Assembly (NCBI RefSeq): GCF_007713465.1
Contig: NZ_VMSG01000007.1
Location: 124,001-188,000 of the forward strand
Origin: Pseudomonas sp. H3(2019)
GTDB lineage: Bacteria; Pseudomonadota; Gammaproteobacteria; Pseudomonadales; Pseudomonadaceae
Direction of reading: 5' to 3'
DNA length: 64,000 nt
The stretch's first letter is position 1, and every line of letters starts with the position of its first letter. Shown here in pieces: positions 1-9,569 of the stretch. The notes under the pieces were generated by a model. That model was not told the origin of the DNA, did not search any database, and worked only from the letters and a program-made list of their open reading frames with translations. The translations under genes and the position numbers were made by a program.

Positions 1-1040
1 GCCGTGCGTTGGCCCGGCGGGCCGGCGCTGACCTGTTCGAAGGTCACCTGGCCCTTGGGCGCGGGCAACTCCATGGCATCGTCACTGGGCGGGAACTCTT
101 GCAGCAATGCGTCCAGCCGTCGGTAGGCCAGCTTTGCCCCACTCCATTGTTTCCAGACGGCAATCAACTGATCGATCGGGCTCAGCACCCGGCCCATCAG
201 GATCGAGCCTGCGATCATCATCCCGGCGGTCATATCACCCTTGATCACCAGCAAGGCGCCCAACCCCAGCACCAATGATTGCAGGCACAGACGCAGGGTT
301 TTGCTCAAGGAACTGATGACCGCGCCGGTATCGCTGGCCTGGTTCTGCAAGCCGAGAAACCGTGAATGCACCTGGAACCAGCGTTTGCGCAGCGCGCCGA
401 GCATGCCCATCGCCTGGATGGTCTCGGCGTTGTGCAAATGACTGGTGGCCAGTTGCGTGGACCGTTGCGAATAACCGCCAGCTTCACCCAAGGGCTTTTT
501 GGTGATCGCCTCATTGAGGAACGCCAGACCGATCAACAGCACCGCGCCGACGGTAGCGAACACCCCAAGCCAGACGTTGAACAGATAGATCACGAACAGA
601 TAGACCGGAAACCACGGTGCATCGAAGAACGCAAACAGCGCAGGTCCCGTGACGAACTGGCGAATCTGGGTCAGATCGCCCAACGATTGGCCGGCGTTGC
701 CCTCGCCCTTGAACAGGTTGCGCTCGAACGCGGCCTGATAGACCCGCAGATTGAAACGTCGCTCCAGTTGGCTGCCGATGCGAATCACGATGAAGCTGCG
801 CACGGTCTCCAGCAAACCGATAAACGCAAAAAAACCCACCACCATCAGCGACAGCATCGCCAGCGTGGTTTCATTCTGCGAGGAGAGTACCCGGTCATAC
901 ACCTGGAGCATGTAAATCGACGGCACTAACATCAGTACGTTAATCAATGCGGTGAAACAACCGACGCTGATCAGAATACTTTTATAGTCACCCAGCGCCT
1001 TCAATAGCGGTGCAGTGGGAGTGGTCTTCGCCATTCTCAT
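1..1040 (-). CDS. aprD: AprD-type type I secretion ABC transporter, N-terminal part (cut by window edge)
   Basis: Inner-membrane ABC component of the type I exporter that carries the alkaline protease AprA across both membranes with AprE and AprF. About 346 codons are visible, starting MRMAKTTPTAPLLKALGDYK; a second in-frame ATG lies at 1034. The visible part is the membrane domain (hydrophobic runs such as SILISVGCFTALINVLMLV and LMVVGFFAFIGLLE) and the linker into the nucleotide-binding domain (KGQVTFEQVSAGPPG). The window ends before the Walker A motif. A GGGAAG stretch precedes the first ATG. It follows aprA and aprI on the same strand, the usual order of this locus in fluorescent pseudomonads. 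The full family length is near 580 residues, so roughly 40 percent is missing. Confidence 0.9.
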   Translation of the reverse strand, partial: MRMAKTTPTAPLLKALGDYKSILISVGCFTALINVLMLVPSIYMLQVYDRVLSSQNETTLAMLSLMVVGFFAFIGLLETVRSFIVIRIGSQLERRFNLRVYQAAFERNLFKGEGNAGQSLGDLTQIRQFVTGPALFAFFDAPWFPVYLFVIYLFNVWLGVFATVGAVLLIGLAFLNEAITKKPLGEAGGYSQRSTQLATSHLHNAETIQAMGMLGALRKRWFQVHSRFLGLQNQASDTGAVISSLSKTLRLCLQSLVLGLGALLVIKGDMTAGMMIAGSILMGRVLSPIDQLIAVWKQWSGAKLAYRRLDALLQEFPPSDDAMELPAPKGQVTFEQVSAGPPGQRT

Positions 1041-1095
1041 TGTTCTTCCCTGAGCTGATAGCCCGCGCGGTAGTTCGACACGGTTCCAATAAACT

Positions 1096-1113
1096 GCCCC
1101 CTCTGACAGGGGC
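1096..1113. terminator. Weak hairpin between aprI and aprD
   Basis: GCCCC / GGGGC with an 8-nt loop, in the 216-bp gap between aprI and aprD. There is a short T-rich stretch on the plus-strand side only, so it is more likely a processing or attenuation hairpin than a strong terminator for the minus-strand operon. Confidence 0.25.
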
Positions 1114-1256
1114 ATGCTTTTAATAGTGCAACTGACAGGCGAACGAACCCTATGTCATGACGATATAGAGTTCAGGTTATTTAACTGCCAACGGAAAACT
1201 GTGGGTGAGCCCTTATTTCCATAACTGGAAAAAATCTGGCTTACAGTCGTACACTT

Positions 1257-1643
1257 TTAGTGTGGTGCGCGTTGTAAAACAATCTGTGGATCAGAGTGTT
1301 TGGTACTTTGGTAGACGCCTTCCTGCTGCCGGCCAAGATGAATAATTCTTGAACCCTCTTTACCCGTCAGCGATATACCGTCGGGTTCCGGGAACCAACC
1401 GACGGGTGTCTCACTCAGCCAACCGGCGAGGCATTGAATATCGCCGGCCAATGTTTGATTTTGCACAAGCTCCAGTGAACAGGTGTTCTGCGGCTGTGCC
1501 GTCAGGTAAACCTGCCATTGCCCGGCCAGTTCCGACGGGTCTGCCAATCTCAGGCTGCTTGCCATGACTACATCTCCAGAAAACATCATCAGCGTGGCGA
1601 TCAGCCAAGCCATTGCCCTGTAGGTAAAGGCGTTATGGGTCAT
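1257..1643 (-). CDS. aprI: Alkaline protease inhibitor AprI/Inh
   Basis: Periplasmic inhibitor that plugs the active site of serralysin-type proteases such as AprA. The protein has 128 residues, with a hydrophobic signal segment (AMAWLIATLMMFSGDVVMA) followed by a mature start SSLRLADPSELAGQW that matches the inhibitory N-terminal arm of the family. Two cysteines (in NTCSLEL and DIQCLAGW) would form the conserved disulfide, and PVGWFPEPDGISLT is the conserved core strand. It lies directly downstream of aprA in the same direction, separated by a strong hairpin, which would lower inhibitor expression relative to protease. A GGAAC sequence ten bases before the ATG is a modest ribosome binding site. 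Confidence 0.9.
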   Translation of the reverse strand: MTHNAFTYRAMAWLIATLMMFSGDVVMASSLRLADPSELAGQWQVYLTAQPQNTCSLELVQNQTLAGDIQCLAGWLSETPVGWFPEPDGISLTGKEGSRIIHLGRQQEGVYQSTKHSDPQIVLQRAPH

Positions 1644-1710
1644 AAGGTGTTTCGTTCCAGGTTGTAGCCTATGCAGCCTCGCCTACCGTAGCGGTGCTGG
1701 CAAGGATAAA

Positions 1711-1732
1711 GGGCAGCGCATCTGCGCTGCCC
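1711..1732 (-). terminator. Hairpin between aprA and aprI
   Basis: A perfect 10-bp inverted repeat (GGGCAGCGCA / TGCGCTGCCC, 2-nt centre) 15 bp beyond the aprA stop, with only TTTAT after it on the minus strand. It is probably a partial terminator or mRNA stabiliser that sets the protease-to-inhibitor ratio. Confidence 0.7.
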
Positions 1733-1746
1733 CCATAATCATCGAC

Positions 1747-3171
1747 TCAGGCCACGATGTCCGTGGTAGCTGCCTGGCCAATGGTGGTGACCAGGAAGTC
1801 AGCCACGCCATGCCCGGAAAAGTCGACGGCAAGGCTGCTGCCACCGGAAATTGTGCTCAATACCGCGTCGCCTGCTGCACCGGTGAACGAATTCACGAAG
1901 TGCAGGCCTGCGCCGTTGGTAATGGCACTCAGGTCGATTTTGTCCAGACCGCTGGTGAAATCCAGGATCTGATCGACCGCACCCGGCTTGGAGTCGGAGC
2001 TTGCTGCAAACACGAAGGTGTCGGAACCGCTGCCACCCCAGAGTTTGTCCGCGCCACCCGCGCCGTAGATGATGTCGTTACCGGCACCGCCCTTGAGCTC
2101 GTTGGCCACGCTGTTACCGATGAGCAGATCGTTACCCGAACCGCCGATGGCGTTCTCGATGGTCACACCCTTGGCAATGGAAACGTTACCGACCATGCCA
2201 CCAACATCGGAGAACGAGGCCTCATTGAGGTTGATCTTCTGGTTTTGGGTGAAACCGGAGAAGTCCAGGGTGTCCTTGCCGCCCGCGTCCCACACCGAGA
2301 ACACGACTTTGTCCGACGACGAGGTCGCGCTGTAGAAATCGCGGCCGGCGTTGGAGTTGAAGCCGTAGGTGGTGTCACCCGTACGGGTGCTCATGTTGGC
2401 ACCATAGAGCTTCTGCACCGCAGCAATATCGTCCATCAACGGACCGGACGAATAAGCCTCGACGCCGCCTTTGCTGAAGTTCTGGTTGGTGTTGCTTTCA
2501 CTCCAGTAACTCATGAGGCTGTAGCCGCGAGTGTCCTGGCCATAGACGGCGTCGTTGTAAGTCGGGGTGCCTTCGCCGGCGTTGTAGTCGCCAGGGTGAG
2601 ACAGACCGAGGGTGTGCCCGATTTCGTGAGTCAGGGTCTGACGACCGTAGTTGTTCACGCCCGGAGTCTTGTTGACGTTGTAGCCACTGCCGGTCAGGTA
2701 CCACGACTGGCCGTCGTAGCCAGGTTCGCTGCCAGGCAGGAAGGCAAACGCAGCTGCACCTTCCTGGCCGCCACTGTAGTTACCGAAGGTCATGTGACCG
2801 TCGCCGCCCTTGGCGGCTTCAGTGAAGGTGACATTGGCTACGTCGCCCCAGGATTGCATGGCGAGCACGGCCTGAGATTTCTGCAAGGCACTGAACTGGC
2901 TGAAACCAGTAACACCCAGGCCGCTGAAATTCGACGTCGGGGCGGTCAGGAACGTGTAGGTGAGTTCGATCTTGCCGCTGCCGTTGAGGTCGTGCCAGGC
3001 ATAACCATCTCGCACCAGCTGGGTCGCGGCTTGATCTACCGAGTAGGAGGGTTTGCCATTGACCGTAAGATTGCCGCCGCGGTCGTACTGATGGCTGAAA
3101 CTATCGATCTGCGACCAGGCACTACTTGTGGCGGCCAGTGAGTCAATAGCGTTCACTTTTACTTTCGACAT
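1747..3171 (-). CDS. aprA: Serralysin-family extracellular metalloprotease AprA
   Basis: Secreted alkaline zinc protease of 474 residues. The zinc motif [11 protein letters not shown] is at residues 182-192 (ligands H182, H186, H192, catalytic E183) and the Met-turn is SLMSYW. The C-terminal half holds RTX calcium repeats ([29 protein letters not shown]) and the hydrophobic C-terminal type I secretion signal ending TTDIVA. The chosen start, [10 protein letters not shown], has a strong AAGGAAG seven bases upstream; the open frame runs 36 codons further but has no comparable site. There is no N-terminal signal peptide, as expected for a type I substrate. It is first in the aprA-aprI-aprD order. 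Confidence 0.97.
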   Translation of the reverse strand: MSKVKVNAIDSLAATSSAWSQIDSFSHQYDRGGNLTVNGKPSYSVDQAATQLVRDGYAWHDLNGSGKIELTYTFLTAPTSNFSGLGVTGFSQFSALQKSQAVLAMQSWGDVANVTFTEAAKGGDGHMTFGNYSGGQEGAAAFAFLPGSEPGYDGQSWYLTGSGYNVNKTPGVNNYGRQTLTHEIGHTLGLSHPGDYNAGEGTPTYNDAVYGQDTRGYSLMSYWSESNTNQNFSKGGVEAYSSGPLMDDIAAVQKLYGANMSTRTGDTTYGFNSNAGRDFYSATSSSDKVVFSVWDAGGKDTLDFSGFTQNQKINLNEASFSDVGGMVGNVSIAKGVTIENAIGGSGNDLLIGNSVANELKGGAGNDIIYGAGGADKLWGGSGSDTFVFAASSDSKPGAVDQILDFTSGLDKIDLSAITNGAGLHFVNSFTGAAGDAVLSTISGGSSLAVDFSGHGVADFLVTTIGQAATTDIVA

Positions 3172-3927
3172 AAACACACTTCCTTGTTTAGCAATGGAAC
3201 AGTTTTTGTCAGACAGCGACAATCTCTGGCGAGATCGTCCTATCACTCGCCCAATGAAGGCGAAAGAAAACTGACACAATTTGAAATCAAACGTCCACTA
3301 CTTTTTTGACGTCAATTTGAACCGACCCACAAAACTCCCGAAAACAATGACCGGCGAGTCGAAATAATCTTTGTAGTTCAATCTCCAAACAGGATTGTCG
3401 GACAATGATCTATTTAAATATTAAATAACAGTACAGTCGTATTTGATTACTGCGTCGCAGTTTTAAGTGGCTTTGCGCCATCTAGCAACACTCCAAATAT
3501 GCCGTAAGTGTTCAAGTTCAAGTGCGATCTTTTGATCTTTGGCTCTCACCCCGGACGGGATTTACCCCTCAACCCCCCCGTCCGAATCTTGTTCAACAAA
3601 CGCGTACGAACCGGGTCGATGTTCTGCGGTATGGACTCCAGTGCAAACAGCTTGCCCATCATTTCCGGGCTCGGCGTTTACTGCATGAAACCTTCCAGGA
3701 AACCCGCGACCCGAGAGGCCAGTCTGCGCAGCGGCTCCGGCTCCCCGATGCCCGACAAAACATGATCCAGATCAATGACAGCGCTTCAATCGCCAAACGG
3801 CCTGAAAAATTTCACAGTCCTTTCACCAACGAGTGCTATTTTTAAAATTCAAACGGTTGGGCCAGTGAGGGCTCTTCCCTCCTAACACGGGCTAACGGAC
3901 GCGCTCGATGAACAAGGCGGGCAACAC
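3172..3927. other. Long intergenic region upstream of aprA
   Basis: About 750 bp without a convincing intact gene. The part nearest aprA (3280-3480) is AT-rich and is the likely aprA promoter and regulatory region. The part between about 3540 and 3790 has GC-rich, codon-like sequence and is listed separately as a possible remnant. Confidence 0.6.
3549..3785 (-). pseudogene. Possible degraded coding remnant
   Basis: On the minus strand one frame reads VIDLDHVLSGIGEPEP, then RVAGFLEGFMQ, a TAA, and continues in the same frame as MMGKLFALESIPQNIDPVR to a TGA. Codon use on both sides of the TAA looks like Pseudomonas coding sequence. No family was recognised and no start was found upstream, where another TGA lies in frame. 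It may be the tail of a lost gene or chance. Confidence 0.22.
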
Positions 3928-4200
3928 ATGAATAGAGTGTCGTTGAGCAAGGTCACGTTTCCAAACGCCTGCCAGCTGATGCGCTGGTATTTTCATCCCA
4001 TGGGATTCGAGGCGAGCATGGATGCCCCGGACAGCATGATTGCCCGGTTGTTTGATCGTGCCAGTGGCGAGACCATGATCGCCATTGCCGGAATTCCCTG
4101 CGCTACAGTGATGAACGCCGCCGATGTCGAGCGAATAATCGAAGCCGTGGAGGATGAGCTTGAAGCCTTTGCTCCTCCTGCCCTGAGAAGTGCTTCTTGA
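3928..4200 (+). CDS. DUF1652 family small protein
   Basis: A 90-residue protein with the pattern of the Pseudomonas DUF1652 family: an N-terminal ACQLMRWYFHPMGFEASM helix, a central ARLFDRASGETMIAIAGI strand pair and a C-terminal helix VERIIEAVEDELEAF. Members are small cytosolic proteins of unknown function. AAGGCGG precedes the ATG at a slightly long distance. It stands alone between the aprA upstream region and the helicase and is followed immediately by a strong terminator. Confidence 0.72.
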   Translation: MNRVSLSKVTFPNACQLMRWYFHPMGFEASMDAPDSMIARLFDRASGETMIAIAGIPCATVMNAADVERIIEAVEDELEAFAPPALRSAS

Positions 4201-4220
4201 ACCCACAATCCTTTGACATC

Positions 4221-4246
4221 AAAGCCCACGCAGCGTGGGCTTTTTT
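4221..4246 (+). terminator. Rho-independent terminator after the DUF1652 gene
   Basis: A perfect stem AAAGCCCACG / CGTGGGCTTT with a 3-nt loop runs into six T residues. Its A-rich left arm could also serve the convergent helicase gene. Confidence 0.9.
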
Positions 4247-4283
4247 ATGTTCGAAGGTATTCCAGATTGCTGCGTCGTCCTGT

Positions 4284-6758
4284 TCAGACCGACGGTTTGC
4301 CAGCCCGCTGATCGGCGAAGAAAGGCTTGCCCTGCGCAATCCTGTCGGATGCCTTGGGCATATTGACCGATTGATTGTCCTGGCCATCGACGTACCAATA
4401 GCAGTGCGTCACTGCCCGGGTGATGCCAACGTAAGCCAACCGCAGAATCTCGTCTTTCTGCGCACTGTCATAAGGCTCCGCATCGCCGTCCTTGCCCAGC
4501 CCGGCCATGCGATAGACCTGATTCTTGTACGGTGAACTGGTCAGGTGCTGGCAGTCGCCGAGCAGGAATACCGCATCGGCCTGAAGCCCCTTGGCACTAT
4601 GATAGGTCAACTGCTTGAGCCGTCGCGCCTCGAATGGCAAGCTGGAATCAACATTAACTACAGGAGAAATATGCTCTTCAATCAATAACTTATCGCTACT
4701 TTTTCGATAAAGCATCAAGATTGAATCACCGTTTCGATAGTGTTCCATCAGACGCTTGGCCATGGCCGAATCATCCCGATCATGGACGTTGACCGGCAAC
4801 AGTTCCCCAGGCTCGCCACTGGCCTTGGCTTTTTTGCCGGGAATCGCCGGTGCGGCGCGCACGATATGCTCGGCAGCGTCGATGATGTGCTGATGGCTGC
4901 GGTAGTTTTCGCTGAGCATTACCCGCGTGGTAGTGGGCGACGGAAATTCCTTGTTGAATTCCATGAAGTACTTCGGCGAACTGCCACGCCAGCCATAGAT
5001 CGACTGCCAGTCGTCGCCGACGCACAGCAGCGACGAGCGTTGCGCCCCGCGCCCGACATGCATGGCTGGACCACGGCTGCGGATTTCCATCAGGGTTGCG
5101 CGAATCCAGGAGACGATTTGCGGGGAAACGTCCTGAAATTCATCGATCATCAAATGCGACATCGGTCGCAGCAACTCATCGCTCAGCAGTTTGAGGTTTT
5201 CTGGCGAATGTTCACTGAACAAGGCGAACATCCGGTTGTAGGTCATCACCGGCGGCGACTGATCCAGCAGGTGATCCTCCAGGGCTCGCCAGTACAGGCT
5301 GAGGGCTTCAAAGAACAAGCGGTCCGGATCGTCCTTGGCGAAACTCATCTGGCCCACGGCTGCCGGAACATCCAGCCCAAGGTTTTCGATAAAGCTCGCC
5401 GCCGCGACAAAACAATCGAGCAGTGGTGCGGAGCCCAGTTCACCCTTGACCTTGTAATCGAACCCCGGCCCGGCGCTGGCATCCCCTGCCAGCGTGGCCA
5501 AAACACGTTTTGAAGATTCGTAGCTGTCTAGCCAAATCAAAGGCTTACGACAGAAAGCTTGAAACAGGGTACGCTTGACTGCCCATTCGGCGCGAACCGT
5601 CAGTTTGGCGTTGGGACGGCTGACTTGCGGGTTTTCACGGGGATCGAAGCCCAGCACGACCCAAGCATCGAGCGTCGGGATGTAACCGTGACAATGGAAG
5701 GTCGAACCGTTGATCTCGAACGTCTGGCGGCTCGGCTCAATGCCCTTGATCGGCCAGGCGCCTGCGCGAATCCATAGATCTTCGACGACATCGCAGAGTT
5801 CTTCATCGCGCTTGGCCGCCAGTTCGGTCACCGCCATGCGCTTTTGCACATCCGGGTGATCGCGTTCCAGCTCCTTGAGCTGCAAGGCATGACGGGACAG
5901 CGGCGTGATCAGTTCGCGAAAGCGTTCGTTTTGGGTAAACAGCCGATGAAAACAGGCATTGAGTAGTTGGCGCTGGGTGTCGTTGATCCGCAGATCGAAC
6001 GGATTGCTGTCGACCTCTGCGTCATCGAACAGCGAACGGCCGCTGAGGTTTTCGAAGGCCTGCAGCCGCTCGAATCCCGGCAGGCTACGGACCATCGGCA
6101 GAATGCGCGAGTGGAAGGTTCGCACCAGATCGCGGGCGTCTTTCTGGGAGAGCGCTCGGCCCCACACGGTAAACAGACCGATCAGCTTGTTGATGAAGTC
6201 CTTACGGGATTCCCGGGTGAACGTCACCACGGTCAACGAATCGAGTTCAAACCCCAGGTAATGGGCCAGTAGCAAAATGCGCAGCGCCAGGGTCGTCGAC
6301 TTACCGGCGCCCGCCCCGGCAATTACCGAAGTCGAAGGGGTGTCGCTGAAGATCATCTTCCACTGTGCGGCGCTCGGCTGCGCCGATTCCGGCAACAAGC
6401 GGGCGACATCGGCCTTCATGCGCTTCTTGATCTCGGCACTCAGCGGCAGCCGCCAGTCGTCGAACAGGTTTTCATCAATGCGCGGTGCCGGATGCTCGGT
6501 GGATCGGCTGTCGCGGATCAGCAGCACCTGGCGGCCTTCCTCTATTCCGTCCAGCTTGCCTTCCTTATAGCCATAGTCGACGCCGGCGCTATGACCGCTG
6601 CGAAATCCGTCGGCCTGGCCATGCAGCCAGGACGCCCGATGCTGCGCGCGCAGGCGATTGAGGCCGTGGCCAAAAAAACGCGCGGCCAGGCGTTTGAGCA
6701 ACGGCATCTCGGCCAGGGGCAAAAGCTCGGAAGGAAGATCGGGATTGTGACGCGGCAC
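4284..6758 (-). CDS. UvrD/Rep-like superfamily 1 DNA helicase
   Basis: An ATP-dependent 3'-5' DNA helicase of 824 residues. Motif I is AGAGAGKSTT near residue 147, motif Ia-like VVTFTRESRKDF follows, motif II is IDEFQD, motif III is GDDWQSIYGWRGS, motif IV is SENYRS, and motifs V-VI are in TYHSAKGLQADAVFLLG and AYVGITRAV. The order and spacing fit SF1A with a large insertion. The first 100 residues, before the helicase core, are not part of the standard fold and contain glycine/tyrosine spacing (QADGFRSGHSAGVDYGYKEG). The start is GTG with CTGGAG six bases upstream. It is a single gene with no repair partner beside it, so its exact process cannot be named. Confidence 0.88.
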   Translation of the reverse strand: MPRHNPDLPSELLPLAEMPLLKRLAARFFGHGLNRLRAQHRASWLHGQADGFRSGHSAGVDYGYKEGKLDGIEEGRQVLLIRDSRSTEHPAPRIDENLFDDWRLPLSAEIKKRMKADVARLLPESAQPSAAQWKMIFSDTPSTSVIAGAGAGKSTTLALRILLLAHYLGFELDSLTVVTFTRESRKDFINKLIGLFTVWGRALSQKDARDLVRTFHSRILPMVRSLPGFERLQAFENLSGRSLFDDAEVDSNPFDLRINDTQRQLLNACFHRLFTQNERFRELITPLSRHALQLKELERDHPDVQKRMAVTELAAKRDEELCDVVEDLWIRAGAWPIKGIEPSRQTFEINGSTFHCHGYIPTLDAWVVLGFDPRENPQVSRPNAKLTVRAEWAVKRTLFQAFCRKPLIWLDSYESSKRVLATLAGDASAGPGFDYKVKGELGSAPLLDCFVAAASFIENLGLDVPAAVGQMSFAKDDPDRLFFEALSLYWRALEDHLLDQSPPVMTYNRMFALFSEHSPENLKLLSDELLRPMSHLMIDEFQDVSPQIVSWIRATLMEIRSRGPAMHVGRGAQRSSLLCVGDDWQSIYGWRGSSPKYFMEFNKEFPSPTTTRVMLSENYRSHQHIIDAAEHIVRAAPAIPGKKAKASGEPGELLPVNVHDRDDSAMAKRLMEHYRNGDSILMLYRKSSDKLLIEEHISPVVNVDSSLPFEARRLKQLTYHSAKGLQADAVFLLGDCQHLTSSPYKNQVYRMAGLGKDGDAEPYDSAQKDEILRLAYVGITRAVTHCYWYVDGQDNQSVNMPKASDRIAQGKPFFADQRAGKPSV

Positions 6759-7034
6759 GCTGACTCCAGGGTGTGAGGCTGTTGCAGGCTATGGTGTCTT
6801 CATTTGCCGGCGAGTTCTAGTCAAATGCTTATCCATCATTGGTTTAAGCGATGAAGTGAATGCTGAGACGTAAAGTTTAGCCTTCGATTTACATCCAATA
6901 AACTGATTAGATTGAGGCAGTTTTTACGCTTTTTATCGATTGTTAACTGATAGATGATGCTTGCCATCAACCACCGGTTCTCGTTTTGCGGCTCAGGCGT
7001 TCCGCCCCATGACGAACCTTTACAGGAGACGATC

Positions 7035-7730
7035 ATGCTTGAACTCAGACCCTTCAAATCCCTGGGCGGCGCCCATCATGGCTGGCTGGATGCCCATCAC
7101 CACTTTTCGTTCGCCGAGTACCACGACCCCAAGCGTATGAACTGGGGCAACCTGCGGGTGTGGAACGACGATGTGATTGCACCGGGTACCGGATTCCCAA
7201 AACACCCGCATCGGGACATGGAAATCATTACCTACGTTCGCGAAGGCGCGATCAGCCATGAAGACAACCTGGGCAACAAGGGCCGCACCGAGGCCGGTGA
7301 TGTACAGGTCATGAGCGCCGGTACCGGGATTGCTCACAGCGAGTACAACCTGGAGCCGACGGCGACGAAGATTTTCCAGATCTGGATCATCCCGAATGAA
7401 ACCGGGTTGGCACCGTCCTGGGGCGCCAAACCGTTTCCAAAAGGTCATCGCGAAGGTTTCGTGACCTTGGCCAGCGGCAAGGCCGGCGACGACCAAAGCC
7501 TGCGGATTCGCGCCGATGCACGGTTGGTGGCGGCAAACCTGAAAGCTGGCGAAACCGCCGAGTATCAACTGGACACCGGTCGCCGGGCGTACCTGGTGCC
7601 TGCCACCGGGGTCATTGAAGTCAATGGTTTGCGTGCACAAGCTCGAGACGGTGTAGCGGTCGCACAGGAGCAGGTGCTGCGAGTCACAGCGATAGAAGAC
7701 AGTGAAATCGTGTTGGTAGACCTGGCTTGA
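7035..7730 (+). CDS. Pirin family protein (quercetinase-type bicupin)
   Basis: A 231-residue cytosolic bicupin related to YhhW and pirin. The N-terminal cupin carries the metal ligands in HPHRDMEIITYV and the following GAISHEDNLGN and GTGIAHSEYN motifs. The C-terminal cupin lacks ligands, as in the family. Some members cleave quercetin; the natural substrate is generally unknown. The start MLELRPFKS has CAGGAG upstream; the open frame extends 27 codons earlier without a ribosome site. It is monocistronic and converges on pgm across a bidirectional terminator. Confidence 0.9.
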   Translation: MLELRPFKSLGGAHHGWLDAHHHFSFAEYHDPKRMNWGNLRVWNDDVIAPGTGFPKHPHRDMEIITYVREGAISHEDNLGNKGRTEAGDVQVMSAGTGIAHSEYNLEPTATKIFQIWIIPNETGLAPSWGAKPFPKGHREGFVTLASGKAGDDQSLRIRADARLVAANLKAGETAEYQLDTGRRAYLVPATGVIEVNGLRAQARDGVAVAQEQVLRVTAIEDSEIVLVDLA

Positions 7731-7751
7731 TGCGCTGAAGGCCGGATGCAA

Positions 7752-7784
7752 AAAGGGGTGACCATTGTGGTCACCCCTTTTTTG
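7752..7784. terminator. Bidirectional terminator between the pirin gene and pgm
   Basis: A 13-bp perfect stem (AAAGGGGTGACCA / TGGTCACCCCTTT, loop TTG) with A- and T-tracts on its two sides. It is placed to end transcription from both convergent genes. Confidence 0.93.
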
Positions 7785-7797
7785 TGCCTTGTGGCAA

Positions 7798-9444
7798 TTA
7801 CTTCGTGCTGATCGCGCTATCCACCAGTGTCTGGGCTTCGCTGACCAACTGCTTGAGGTGATCGTCGCCAATGAAGCTTTCGGCGTAGATCTTGTAGATA
7901 TCCTCGGTGCCCGAAGGACGAGCCGCGAACCAGCCATTTTCGGTCATGACTTTCAGGCCGCCGATCGCCTGGTCGTTACCCGGCGCCTTGCTGAGAATGC
8001 TCTGGATCGCTTCGCCAGCCAGTTGTGTCGACTTGACCTGGTCCGGTGACAGCTTGCCGAGCAAGGCTTTTTGCTCAGGGTTGGCCTTGGCGTCGACGCG
8101 TACCGAGAACGGCTCACCCAGCTCATCGGTCAGTGCGCGATAAGCCTGGCTTGGATCACGCCCTGTGCGAGCGGTCATTTCAGCCGCCAGCAAGGCTGGA
8201 ATCAAGCCGTCCTTGTCAGTGCTCCAGACGCCGCCATCCTTACGCAGGAACGAGGCACCGGCACTTTCTTCGCCGCCAAAGCCCAGCGAACCATCGAACA
8301 GGCCATCGGCGAACCATTTGAAACCGACCGGTACTTCGTACAGACGACGATTCAGGCGTTTGGCAACGCGATCGATCAAGCCACTGCTGACCACGGTTTT
8401 ACCCACCGCCGCATCGGCGCGCCATTGCGGGCGGTTCTGGAACAGATAGTCGATGGACACGGCCAGATAGTTGTTCGGCGCCAGCAAGCCACCGGACGGG
8501 GTGACGATGCCATGGCGGTCGTGGTCCGGGTCGCAGGCGAACGCTACGTCGAAACGTTCTTTCAGCCCGATCAGGCCTTGCATGGCATAGCTGGACGATG
8601 GGTCCATGCGAATCTGACCGTCCCAGTCGACGGACATGAAACGGAACGTTGGATCGACCTGGGTGTTCACCACCTCAAGGTTCAGGCGGTAATGCTCGGC
8701 AATCGCCGACCAGTAGCGCACCCCTGCTCCGCCCAGCGGGTCCACGCCCAGGCGCAGGTTGGCGCCACGAATAGCGTCGAAGTCGATCACGTTGATCAGA
8801 TCGGCGACGTAGGTATTGAGGTAATCGTGACGATGGGTGGTGCTGGCCTTGAGTGCCTGCTCGTAGCTGATGCGTTTGACACCGGCAAGCTTGTTGGCGA
8901 GCAACTCGTTGGCCTTGGCCTCGATCCACTTGGTGATGTGGGTATCGGCCGGGCCACCGTTGGTGGGGTTGTACTTGTAACCGCCGCTTTGCGGTGGGTT
9001 ATGAGACGGCGTGATAACGATGCCGTCCGCCAGCCCCGACGTGCGGCCGCGGTTGTAGCAAAGAATTGCGTGGGAAATAGCCGGCGTCGGCGTGTACTCG
9101 TCGCCTTCGGCAATCATCACGGTCACGCCATTGGCGGCGAGGACTTCCAGCGCACTGGCGCCGGCCGGCGTCGATAGCGCGTGGGTGTCGATACCGACAA
9201 ACAACGGGCCGTCGATGCCCTGGGCTTCGCGATACAGGCAGATGGCCTGGCTGATGGCCAGAACGTGCCATTCGTTGAAACTCAGCTCGAACGAGCTGCC
9301 ACGATGGCCTGAAGTACCAAACGCAACGCGCTGGGTCGAAACAGAGGCATCGGGCTGGCCGGTGTAATAGGCCGTTACCAGTCGCGGGATGTCAACCAAC
9401 AACTCTACGGGTGCCGGTTTGCCCGCAAAAGGACTGAGTGTCAT
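7798..9444 (-). CDS. pgm: Phosphoglucomutase (alpha-D-glucose phosphate-specific)
   Basis: Interconverts glucose 1-phosphate and glucose 6-phosphate for glycogen, trehalose and cell-surface sugar synthesis. The protein has 548 residues with all four active-site signatures of the alpha-phosphohexomutases: GTSGHRG near residue 43, the phosphoserine loop ITPSHNPPQ near residue 146, the magnesium loop DPDHDRHG, the sugar-binding GEESAG and the phosphate-binding [10 protein letters not shown] near the C-terminus. AGAGG lies six bases before the ATG. The gene appears to be alone, with its own promoter in the 125-bp gap behind the MocR-type gene. Confidence 0.96.
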   Translation of the reverse strand: MTLSPFAGKPAPVELLVDIPRLVTAYYTGQPDASVSTQRVAFGTSGHRGSSFELSFNEWHVLAISQAICLYREAQGIDGPLFVGIDTHALSTPAGASALEVLAANGVTVMIAEGDEYTPTPAISHAILCYNRGRTSGLADGIVITPSHNPPQSGGYKYNPTNGGPADTHITKWIEAKANELLANKLAGVKRISYEQALKASTTHRHDYLNTYVADLINVIDFDAIRGANLRLGVDPLGGAGVRYWSAIAEHYRLNLEVVNTQVDPTFRFMSVDWDGQIRMDPSSSYAMQGLIGLKERFDVAFACDPDHDRHGIVTPSGGLLAPNNYLAVSIDYLFQNRPQWRADAAVGKTVVSSGLIDRVAKRLNRRLYEVPVGFKWFADGLFDGSLGFGGEESAGASFLRKDGGVWSTDKDGLIPALLAAEMTARTGRDPSQAYRALTDELGEPFSVRVDAKANPEQKALLGKLSPDQVKSTQLAGEAIQSILSKAPGNDQAIGGLKVMTENGWFAARPSGTEDIYKIYAESFIGDDHLKQLVSEAQTLVDSAISTK

Positions 9445-9569
9445 GCAAAACCTCTGAAAAAGAGTGGTTCAGGAATGGAGAGGCAGTTTACTGGCAGTTT
9501 GACCAGAGAGCGACGATATCTATCCAGACAAAATCTATCCAGACATCCGCTGGGTATATTGACTTCCGG

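Noticed and set aside
1810..3141. A 443-codon plus-strand frame across aprA
   Set aside because: Antisense to a fully supported metalloprotease; no ribosome site or family signature.
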